47,074 nucleotides of DNA, from assembly GCA_046498365.1 (NCBI GenBank), contig JAWOAV010000011.1:1-47074 (forward strand), given 5' to 3'. Below the pieces are notes generated by a model. It was given only the letters and a program-made list of their open reading frames with translations, searched no databases and was not told the origin of the DNA. A program made the translations under genes and the position numbers. The stretch is from B1SED10-16 sp046498365 (GTDB taxonomy: Bacteria; Desulfobacterota; Desulfobacteria; Desulfobacterales; Desulfosalsimonadaceae). Every line of letters begins with the position of its first letter. Position 1 is the first letter of the stretch. Shown here in pieces: positions 1 through 6,357 of this stretch.

Positions 1-57
1 GCTCAGCAGATCCGTGTCCGCCGCGAAATACAGTCCGCGTTCGATCTTCCGGGCCAT
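1..57 (-). CDS. 5' end of a gene cut by the window edge
   Basis: An ATG at 57 on the minus strand is preceded by a strong Shine-Dalgarno AGGAGG at a suitable distance, and the frame stays open to the window edge for 19 codons (MARKIERGLYFAAD and on). The peptide is too short to assign to a family. The insertion sequence remnant lies directly upstream of it, so the gene may have lost or changed its native promoter. It could also belong to the mobile element. Confidence 0.5.
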   Translation of the reverse strand, partial: MARKIERGLYFAADTDLLS

Positions 58-120
58 CACAACCGCCTCCTGTCATCTGAATGTTCCCCGGTCGAGCGGC
101 GTGCACCTGTAAAGGCAAAG

Positions 121-160
121 TAGAAATGTCCGGTTCTGAGCAAGATAGAAATGTCCGGTT
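121..160. repeat. Direct repeat at the IS end
   Basis: TAGAAATGTCCGGTT occurs at 121-135 and again at 146-160, a spacing of 25 bases. Repeated transposase-binding motifs at the tips are usual in several IS families, so these are probably binding sites of the neighbouring transposase. Confidence 0.7.
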
Positions 161-236
161 GTAGTGGTCGTTGGTGGTATGTCGTTGATAGTCGTTGCTG
201 TTGCCCTGCGCCCCCCGAGGGGGGCGGCGCGCCGGG

Positions 237-866
237 TCATGGATAGATCGGTCCATCCGGCATCTTCCGGTAGTCCTGCCGCCAGGGGTGATCGGCGGCG
301 GGAATGACCGCCGTCGGCCCCCGGCGCGGCTTCCGTTGTTTCTGCTGGCTGACTTTAGGCTGAGCCGGCGGCAGTTCGGAAACGGTCAGGTAGTCGTCGC
401 GAAAGCGCACGTGGATTGAGCCGTCCAGTCGCTTTTCGACTGTCACCTTACCGCCGCGCAGGCCGGCCACCACACTCTCGCGGGCGATCTGGTAGCGCGT
501 GTTGTAGTAGCTGATGGTATAGTCGTTCATGACCGTACGCATCTCCTGGTGGCTGAAGATGGCGTCCAGGTCGAAGCTCTCCGCTGACCGATGCGCATCG
601 TGCGAACTGGCCGGCTCCACCGCGAAGCGGTCGTTGTAGTCGTCGATGAAGCGCTCTTTGAGAAAGCGGTTGGCCGCATCCATGTCACAGATGTTTTCCA
701 GCCGCATCTCCTTGATCAGCCGGTCCTGATGGGTGCGGAAGCTGCGCTCGACCCGACCTTTGGCCTGCGGAGAGTAGGCCGGGATATACTCGATATCCAA
801 CTCCCGCAGCGCCCGGCCCACCTGCGTTTCGGCCTCAATGCCCTCCAGTTGCTCCTCTATGTTATT
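237..866 (-). pseudogene. Transposase fragment, C-terminal part, 5' truncated
   Basis: The frame ends at a TGA at 237-239 and encodes about 205 residues related to ISNCY-type DDE transposases. Visible are the end of the integrase core (EEQLEGIEAETQ, then SPQAKGRVERSF with the presumed catalytic Glu region, then QDRLIKEMRL) and a basic C-terminal tail rich in K, R and P. The N-terminal DNA-binding domain and the first catalytic acids are absent. The nearest upstream ATG lies inside the tRNA gene and cannot be a real start. The copy is therefore inactive by itself. Confidence 0.75.
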
Positions 867-870
867 GAAA

Positions 871-963
871 TGGCGGAGAGAGAGGGATTCGAACCCTCGG
901 TGGAGGTTTCCCCCCACACTCGCTTAGCAGGCGAGCGCCTTCAGCCGACTCGGCCATCTCTCC
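871..963 (-). tRNA. tRNA-Ser (GCU anticodon)
   Basis: On the minus strand the molecule starts GGAGAGATGG and ends with the matching TCTCTCC, G73 and an encoded CCA. The anticodon stem is CTCGC/GCGAG with loop CTGCTAA, giving anticodon GCU, which reads AGC and AGU. The long variable arm typical of serine tRNAs is present and the T loop is GTTCGAATC. The IS remnant abuts its 3' end. Confidence 0.95.
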
Positions 964-986
964 ACGGTGTTGCGCTTTGTTATCTG

Positions 987-1072
987 TGGCGGAGGGAGTA
1001 GGATTCGAACCCACGGAGCTTTCGCTCAACGGTTTTCAAGACCGCCGCCTTAAACCACTCGGCCATCCCTCC
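987..1072 (-). tRNA. tRNA-Ser (UGA anticodon)
   Basis: The minus-strand acceptor GGAGGGA pairs with TCCCTCC, followed by G73 and an encoded CCA. The anticodon loop CTTGAAA gives UGA, which reads UCA and other UCN codons. A long variable arm with a GAGC-GAAA-GCTC hairpin is visible. The gene lies 23 bases upstream of the tRNA-Ser(GCU) gene on the same strand, so the two are probably co-transcribed. Confidence 0.96.
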
Positions 1073-1086
1073 TGCATTCACGTACT

Positions 1087-1115
1087 CTTTTACAGAACCT
1101 GAAAGGCCGGGTCAA
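1087..1115 (-). promoter_or_regulatory. Sigma-70 promoter for the two tRNA-Ser genes
   Basis: On the minus strand TTGACC (1110-1115) is followed after 17 bases by TAAAAG (1087-1092). The predicted start of transcription lies a few bases upstream of the tRNA-Ser(UGA) gene. The -10 box matches the consensus at four of six positions. Confidence 0.5.
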
Positions 1116-1192
1116 CCTCTTTTTATACGTTTTCCGCAGGCCGCCCGGGGAAGAAACGCGGGCGTTGATATACATTCCTCTTTATCGTTTGC

Positions 1193-1804
1193 TTGTTGAC
1201 AGGAATAAATAATGATTTATTATACGATTATTGGAAAAAAGAAAGAATAATAACCGGTTCGGACTTCAACAACCACGTTTTTCCCTGGGGGCTTGATAAA
1301 CAAATGAAACAGAAATACACCCTGTTAAAAGACAAAAAAACCGGCGGCCTGACGATACAGGAGCATGCGGAGTTGAGCAAGGACCTGTTTTCATTGATCT
1401 GCGAGGAAACCTACGATGCCGAAACCATCAAAAACGCAATGGGCGAAAGCAAGGCCATCCTGATAGACACGCTTCGCACGCCGAATTTATACCCGATTTC
1501 CGAGTATATAGAACAAATCGCCGACAAGGTGATCTCTCTTTATGATGCCTCAACCAAGTCCAAAGAGGCCTCTCCAGTGGAACTGGTGTTCGATGATGTA
1601 GCGCTGTTTAAGAAAGACGCCGCTCCCGGGGAAATTGAAAATGAAGAATCCGTTGAAATTGAAGATCTTCTAGAAGATGACACCGTCGAAGTGGAAGAAG
1701 CCGATACAGAATCGGAAACCGATGAGGCAACACCGGATTTATCCATCGACACGTCCGATGACGAATCGCATGAATCACCAGACGACACGAACAGCCTGTC
1801 TTGA
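1193..1804 (+). CDS. Uncharacterised protein with acidic C-terminal tail
   Basis: About 203 residues, family not recognised. Residues 1-120 look like a compact, mainly helical domain (LLYDYWKKERIITG near the start, ELSKDLFSLICEETYD in the middle). Residues 150-203 are a low-complexity tail of Glu, Asp, Ser and Thr, which suggests a disordered acidic region. The frame opens at 1169 and holds no ATG before residue 38. The likely start is TTG at 1193 or 1196, or else ATG at 1304, which would drop well-formed sequence. No good ribosome site is visible for any of them. The gene stands alone between the tRNAs and the zinc-ribbon gene. Confidence 0.7.
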   Translation: MLTGINNDLLYDYWKKERIITGSDFNNHVFPWGLDKQMKQKYTLLKDKKTGGLTIQEHAELSKDLFSLICEETYDAETIKNAMGESKAILIDTLRTPNLYPISEYIEQIADKVISLYDASTKSKEASPVELVFDDVALFKKDAAPGEIENEESVEIEDLLEDDTVEVEEADTESETDEATPDLSIDTSDDESHESPDDTNSLS

Positions 1805-1828
1805 AAAAGACAGCACCCCCGCGCTTCC

Positions 1829-1846
1829 CCGCCTTTTTGGCGGTTT
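1829..1846 (+). terminator. Weak terminator-like hairpin
   Basis: CCGCC (1829-1833) pairs with GGCGG (1839-1843) across a TTTTT loop and is followed by TTT. It lies 25 bases after the stop of the acidic-tailed protein gene. The five-pair stem is short, so this is tentative. Confidence 0.35.
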
Positions 1847-1950
1847 AATATAAACAGTGTCCGGATGACCGGCCAGGCTTCCCGTGAAGAAAGAGAGATG
1901 CGGAAAACACGGCTTTCGTTCAGGCACGCATACAAGGAGAAAAAATCATC

Positions 1951-2631
1951 ATGGCTATGTTTGAAACAAAAGAGCAGGTGCTTGAAAAAATAATGCAGCA
2001 GGACAAACCGGTTTGTCCGCATTGCAACCAGCCCATGAGCCTCTGGGAATCGCCGCCTTTTGCGATAGGAGACGGGCTTGGATGGGATTCCCCGTATCTT
2101 TACGTCTGCTTTAATGACGAATGCCCGTGCTATGTAGAAGGATGGAAAAACCTCATGGACAATTACGCCCAGCATGCCTCCTACAGGTGCATCCAGAGCC
2201 CCAACAGCAAAAATTTTGACCTGATGCCCGTGTTCAGTTCTGTCGGGGGGAGCGGACAAATTATAGACGAACAGGTGGTAGCGGAAGAATACGCCCTGAA
2301 AGAATCCATTAAAAAAGGATTTTCACTGCTTGCCCAATGCTATGTATCCAAGGATGCCGTTTCGATTATCCGTATCCTGATGGATGCTACCGAGCCGAAC
2401 CGGGTCCGGATAAAAGCGGCCGAAATGGCGGGCGATCTGGCCGATATTGAAGCGGTTGAACTCTTGAACGCTCATCGCTTCGGCAACGAAAAACTGCAGA
2501 AGACCGTTGATGATGCCGTAAAAAACATCCATGAACGGTTTTTCACGAGGGAATGTCCTTTCTGCGCCGAAATTATCAAAAAACGTGCAAAAATATGCAA
2601 ACACTGCAAAAAGGAGGTCGCCGGGGTTTAG
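1951..2631 (+). CDS. Double zinc-ribbon protein with HEAT-like middle
   Basis: 226 residues; ATG preceded by AAGGAG at good spacing. The N-terminal part has a four-cysteine zinc site (CPHC at 22-25, then CFNDECPC near 53-60). The C-terminus has a second one (CPFC ... CKHCKK), of the short zinc-ribbon type found at the ends of many small bacterial proteins. Residues about 125-195 resemble one or two HEAT-type helical hairpins (IRIKAAEMAGDLADIEAVELL). The protein has no signal peptide or membrane segment. It may be a cytosolic scaffold or nucleic-acid-binding protein, but no function can be assigned. It is monocistronic, with a perfect hairpin after it. Confidence 0.8.
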   Translation: MAMFETKEQVLEKIMQQDKPVCPHCNQPMSLWESPPFAIGDGLGWDSPYLYVCFNDECPCYVEGWKNLMDNYAQHASYRCIQSPNSKNFDLMPVFSSVGGSGQIIDEQVVAEEYALKESIKKGFSLLAQCYVSKDAVSIIRILMDATEPNRVRIKAAEMAGDLADIEAVELLNAHRFGNEKLQKTVDDAVKNIHERFFTRECPFCAEIIKKRAKICKHCKKEVAGV

Positions 2632-2672
2632 CGTTGCGAAACGCCGCTTTGCGCCGTTCTCCCAATCGATTC

Positions 2673-2712
2673 AATATCGGGACCGGTTCAATAACATACC
2701 GGTCCCGATATT
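2673..2712 (+). terminator. Perfect 15-bp hairpin after the zinc-ribbon gene
   Basis: AATATCGGGACCGGT (2673-2687) pairs perfectly with ACCGGTCCCGATATT (2698-2712) around a 10-base loop. There is no U tract on either side, so it is not a classical intrinsic terminator. It could still stabilise the 3' end of the mRNA or be a dyad protein-binding site. Confidence 0.5.
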
Positions 2713-2763
2713 CCCTGCCGCATCCGTGCCTTCCTCGAAAAGGGAAGGTCCCTCTAGAACCTA

Positions 2764-2940
2764 TCTCAAAATTATCTTTCGGCCCAATATCTTCGTTAGC
2801 GGTGAAATGTAAATGGGCGTACCCCCCCTTTTTTCATTGCTTTTCTCTGTGAATCTCTGTGTCTCCCCTGTGCCCTCTGTGGTAAAAACCACCCTCCTCG
2901 CATTTCCTACACCACTTGATCTTTTTTTGAGATGGCTTGT
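2764..2940 (-). repeat. CACAGAG-type composite repeat, copy A
   Basis: Reading the minus strand, this copy runs from ACAAGCCATCTCAAAAAAAG through TACCACAGAGG, GAGACACAGAGATTCACAG and AAAAGCAATGAAAAAA to TTTCACCGCTAACGAAG. Four more copies of the CACAGAG core are in the window (near 20632, 23458, 42163 and 43296). The last third matches the right arm and right flank of the inverted repeat at 20771-20866. The gap 2632-2943 holds only this repeat and the hairpin at 2673-2712; short open frames here are repeat-derived and I do not call them genes. Confidence 0.8.
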
Positions 2941-2943
2941 ATT

Positions 2944-3948
2944 CTATTCCGCCTTTAAAGAATTGACCAGCGCCTTTTCCAGCGGGGTGTCAAATCTCAG
3001 GTGGATGGAAAAATCGTCAAAAACCTGGGCCTGTACTGCGGTAACCTGACCGCTTTTTTCCACGAGACGCGTCTCCCCGTTTTTCAGGTTTGCACTGAAA
3101 GAGACCAAAAGCCGGCGGCCAAGCAGCATGCGCACTGTTTCCGCTTTCGTGGTTTTTATAAAAAAAGAAAGACCGCCTTCGGAGATATCCGAGACATCCC
3201 CCTTGTAAAACTTTTCAATTTTTTCCCCGGCACCATCGAAAAGCTGGAAAATCATTTTAACGGGCAGCGGAATCCGGCTGTGCTCGCGGCGTTCCATCCC
3301 CTTTTCCGCCACGGCGCTTTTTATCTTGTCATTCTTCTGGCAGTAATCAAATAGTTTGGATTCCAGGGCCGGGGCTTCGGTCTTCCACTTTTTAATAACC
3401 CCGTTTTCCAGGCAGCTTGCCTTGACACTGCCCTGCGCGATCACGGACACCGTGGAGACGGTGGCGGAGAAAAACTGGTCGTTGCCGAAAAAATCCCCCT
3501 CTCCAAGGAGATTCAGCAGCACCTCTTTGTTTTCACTGGAGAACACTGCCTTGACATTCCCCCTGTTAATGAAAAAAAGGCGGTTCGAAATCTGCCCCTG
3601 GTCAATAATTATATCCCCCGCCTCAAAGCGGGCATCCTTCATGGCGTAATACAGGGCGTTGCCTTCCTTGACGGAAAGCATTTCATAAAGACTTTTCCAG
3701 ATTTCCCGGTGCGCCGGATCCACGCTCTGGTTTTTGGCCTCGTCAATGGCCTCCCCGGCACGGACAATTTCCGTAAGCGCCATCGGATCAACCGCATAGA
3801 GCTTTTCGTGAAGCGCTTCGGCTTTGGCAAAGTCTCTTTTCTCCGCATATGACAGGATCAATTCGTACAAAATCTGAACCGCCTCGCTTATCCGGTTTTC
3901 CTTAACATACTGATCAATGAGAGCTTCCTGGGCGTTGTTGTCGCTCAT
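2944..3948 (-). CDS. Cyclic-nucleotide-binding plus PilZ (c-di-GMP) domain protein
   Basis: 334 residues from the ATG at 3948, which has AGGAGG seven bases upstream; a TTG six bases earlier is too close to that site. Residues 1-70 form TPR-like helices. Residues about 95-200 are a cNMP-binding (Crp-like) beta-barrel (GEGDFFGNDQFFS). Residues about 220-325 are a PilZ domain with both c-di-GMP motifs, RxxxR in RREHSR and DxSxxG in DISEGG. No DNA-binding helix-turn-helix is present, so it is more likely a signalling adaptor than a transcription factor. The cNMP pocket arginine is not evident, so ligand binding there is uncertain. It follows the HEAT-repeat gene by 35 bases and is probably co-transcribed with it. 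Confidence 0.85.
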   Translation of the reverse strand: MSDNNAQEALIDQYVKENRISEAVQILYELILSYAEKRDFAKAEALHEKLYAVDPMALTEIVRAGEAIDEAKNQSVDPAHREIWKSLYEMLSVKEGNALYYAMKDARFEAGDIIIDQGQISNRLFFINRGNVKAVFSSENKEVLLNLLGEGDFFGNDQFFSATVSTVSVIAQGSVKASCLENGVIKKWKTEAPALESKLFDYCQKNDKIKSAVAEKGMERREHSRIPLPVKMIFQLFDGAGEKIEKFYKGDVSDISEGGLSFFIKTTKAETVRMLLGRRLLVSFSANLKNGETRLVEKSGQVTAVQAQVFDDFSIHLRFDTPLEKALVNSLKAE

Positions 3949-3983
3949 ACTCAAGCCTCCTTTGGATAAAACGCAGCGTTATA

Positions 3984-5699
3984 TCATCGTTTGATTTCAG
4001 AAAGCGCCCTTACAGCAGCAGACCGGATGCTTTCGGGCTCTTTTTTGCCGAAAAACTTCTTTTTCCGGATAATGCTGTCCAATACAGAAATGGCCTGCTC
4101 GGCTTTCATCCGTCCAAGGGCTTCGCATGCTTTTTCCCGGATTTCATCCCGGTCCGCATTCTTCTGCATCGGCATATCCGATGACAAAAGTTCGATCAGC
4201 CACGGAACCGCCGGCTCGTAATGCAGCGCACCGATGACCGATATTACGTATGCCTGCAATTGTGGATCAACATACTCAAAATTATCGCGGAGGATCCGCC
4301 CGGCATTCTTGCCCCCCAGCGCCTGAATGCTTTTGATCGCTTCCCTTTGTACCCTGTAATCCTGAAAAACCAGGAACCTTTCAAGTGTCGGCACATGGTT
4401 TTCATCTCCCAGGCGGCCCAATAGGAGCAACAGATTCCGGCTATAGTACCATGGCCCGTCGTGCTTCAGTTGCTGCACGATTTCCGGAAGCGCGGGGGTT
4501 CCGATCTGCGTTATGGTCTGTATGATACGGTTTCTCTCCGTCATGTCACTGCTGTCCCTCAAGCGCTCAAAAAGCCGCTCCAGGTTCTTGGAGCCAAGAT
4601 TGACAAGTGTTTCAATATCTTCTTTTTGCGAGGAAAGATCCTCTTCACCGGTCTTTTTAAACGTCTTCGCCATCAGATCATCAAGCAGCTCTTCTTCCGC
4701 AAGCTGCTCGATCATGTTTTGGGCAACGGTATGTATCGCCTCTTTTCTTTTCAGTTCCCCCCTTGCTATCCGGTCATAGGATTCGATAATCCGGCCGACG
4801 TTTTCCGCCTTGCCCGACGCAACCAGCCTGCGCACGAGATTTCCCATTCTGTTGGCGACAAGCTCGAACTCATTGACCGCCTCTGTTTCCGCCTGCGCCC
4901 AACCGGACAGGATTTTTGAAACTTCCAGGCGCAGTCCGGTGTGACCGGTTTCTTCCAGTTTTTCATCCACCTTTACCATTGTGGCGGCAACAGACTTCCG
5001 GATTTCCGGATCGTCGTGGGCAAGGCCGCTTTCCATGCGTTTTAACAGCATGGCAATGATTTTCTTCTTCCCCGCGCCCACGAGCTGCGCAAAAGCATCC
5101 GGCAGCGCTTCACTTGTGCCGCCGTCTTTAAACACCGCGAGATCCGAAGCGGCAATACGCTTCAACGCATTGACAAGCAGGCCCTCTTTCAGCTCCGACA
5201 CAGCGGGATCTTCCCCCTGTGCGCCGGGCGGCGGGTGCTTGTCCCTACCGTCGGTTCTCGTATAGATCTTTTCGTCTACCTTCACATGGAGGATATTCTG
5301 ATGCTCAATGAGTGCCGGCAATCCGCCGTCCGCATGTATTTCCTCGGAAGATCTTGCCAGAATTTGCAGAAAATCCGCAAGCTCTGTTTCATCAATCCCT
5401 CTTTGAAACGTTATGCAGTTGATGCCCAAATCGACCATCATGGACGTGAAACCATGGACACGATCGGATTTCTGAAGTTTTTCCCGCAGGGCATCCCCCT
5501 GGATCAGCAGCTTTGCTTCGGCTTCCGCAAACTCCAAGGATTCTTCCGTTTCAAGAATTTCCGTCAACAGCTGATAGACCCGCATTTTTCCGCTTTTGAC
5601 CATGGCGCTTTCCGACGGATAAAGGCGAATGTTCGTTGTTGCCCCGTTTAGGGTAAACAACAGGTTAACGGCTTTTTGTATGGAAGTAGAATGCACCAT
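3984..5699 (-). CDS. HEAT-repeat protein
   Basis: 571 residues. The N-terminal 120 residues form a helical domain with an IRLYPSES motif, seen in HEAT proteins of signalling clusters in deltaproteobacteria. The C-terminal 200 residues carry clear HEAT/PBS-lyase-type repeats (TPALPEIVQQLKHDGPW, VPTLERFLVFQDYRVQREAI, AVPWLIELLSSDMPM, REKACEALGRMKAEQAISVL). The start is ATG followed by GTG, with a weak GGAAG upstream. No catalytic motif is seen, so it is presumably a protein-interaction scaffold. It sits between the HsdR-N-like gene (27-base gap) and the cNMP/PilZ gene (35-base gap), which suggests one signalling unit. Confidence 0.85.
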   Translation of the reverse strand: MVHSTSIQKAVNLLFTLNGATTNIRLYPSESAMVKSGKMRVYQLLTEILETEESLEFAEAEAKLLIQGDALREKLQKSDRVHGFTSMMVDLGINCITFQRGIDETELADFLQILARSSEEIHADGGLPALIEHQNILHVKVDEKIYTRTDGRDKHPPPGAQGEDPAVSELKEGLLVNALKRIAASDLAVFKDGGTSEALPDAFAQLVGAGKKKIIAMLLKRMESGLAHDDPEIRKSVAATMVKVDEKLEETGHTGLRLEVSKILSGWAQAETEAVNEFELVANRMGNLVRRLVASGKAENVGRIIESYDRIARGELKRKEAIHTVAQNMIEQLAEEELLDDLMAKTFKKTGEEDLSSQKEDIETLVNLGSKNLERLFERLRDSSDMTERNRIIQTITQIGTPALPEIVQQLKHDGPWYYSRNLLLLLGRLGDENHVPTLERFLVFQDYRVQREAIKSIQALGGKNAGRILRDNFEYVDPQLQAYVISVIGALHYEPAVPWLIELLSSDMPMQKNADRDEIREKACEALGRMKAEQAISVLDSIIRKKKFFGKKEPESIRSAAVRALSEIKR

Positions 5700-5726
5700 G
5701 GCTCATCTTCCGCAAAACACATAGCG

Positions 5727-6278
5727 TCAATCGCTTGAGCAGCTGTTTTCGGCTGTATTGACGTTCATTATATCATAGGATCGAAAAATAATTTTTTCTT
5801 TTTCCTGTCGGTCGGCAGGCAAAGGAACCGCGCTTGTTTTGGCAAGGATCTGTCTTGCCGTTTCGGGGGAGGGGATCGCATCAAGCCCGCTGCCGATCTG
5901 TTTGCGCCGTATCGCGTCAAAAACCAAGGCGCTATGGCCGTCGGATGCAATGGCTATGGGCATGGGGCGCTCCCCTGCGATCCTTGCGGCATAAACGGCC
6001 TCCCTTTCCCTGGAACCCAATGAACCCGCAGCGCACTTGACCACCATAAACATGGTATGATCAACAAAAACGACCAGGTCAAGCTTTGTGTGGTAGGGTT
6101 TGCCGGAAACATCCAGGATCAGATCCATATCGACGACAATCTCCTCGCGCGCGTACCCCTTTTCATTGACCAGGTACTTTTCCACGGCCTGGCGATTGGC
6201 TTCGGGCCCGACATCGAGCACGGGTTTGCCTGTTACGAAATCGGTTATCACCCGATGATTTGAAAAATTGGCGGTCAT
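5727..6278 (-). CDS. HsdR N-terminal-domain-like protein with degenerate nuclease motif
   Basis: 183 residues that match the fold of the stand-alone HsdR N-terminal family (PD-(D/E)xK type). The expected pattern is Glu, then Asp, then (D/E)xK. Here Glu26 and Asp67 (KLDLVV) are in place, but the last motif reads MVVKCAAG at 78-85: the lysine (81) is kept and the acidic residue is replaced by valine. Nuclease activity is therefore doubtful. No restriction or modification partner is nearby. The gene is 79 bases downstream of rsfS-gpmI and 27 bases upstream of the HEAT-repeat gene, so it is probably a housekeeping or signalling protein rather than a defence gene. Confidence 0.75.
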   Translation of the reverse strand: MTANFSNHRVITDFVTGKPVLDVGPEANRQAVEKYLVNEKGYAREEIVVDMDLILDVSGKPYHTKLDLVVFVDHTMFMVVKCAAGSLGSREREAVYAARIAGERPMPIAIASDGHSALVFDAIRRKQIGSGLDAIPSPETARQILAKTSAVPLPADRQEKEKIIFRSYDIMNVNTAENSCSSD

Positions 6279-6357
6279 ATCCTTTTCCAGGTCTTTTCCT
6301 TCGCTGAAAAAAAAATAAGCAGTCGTGGCATGTGAAGCAACAGACGGCTGCCAGGCG

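Larger units (their letters stand above)
108..866 (-). mobile_element. Truncated insertion sequence (ISNCY/IS1202-like) next to tRNA-Ser
   Basis: This stretch holds the C-terminal half of a DDE transposase and one IS end. The end, near 108-160, carries two copies of TAGAAATGTCCGGTT. The other end is missing: the transposase frame is cut at about 858-866, a few bases from the 3' CCA of the tRNA-Ser gene. Family placement rests on the transposase motif SPQAKGRVER and is an inference. The outer boundary near 108 (a TGT) is a guess, because the opposite end needed to define the inverted repeat is gone. Confidence 0.65.

Noticed and set aside
2531..3049. Several short open frames downstream of the zinc-ribbon gene
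   Set aside because: They lie in the CACAGAG repeat and in antisense of the PilZ gene; such peptides are repeat translations.
5727..6278. A restriction-modification or defence locus
   Set aside because: Only one degenerate HsdR-N-like domain is present, with no methylase, specificity or helicase gene nearby.
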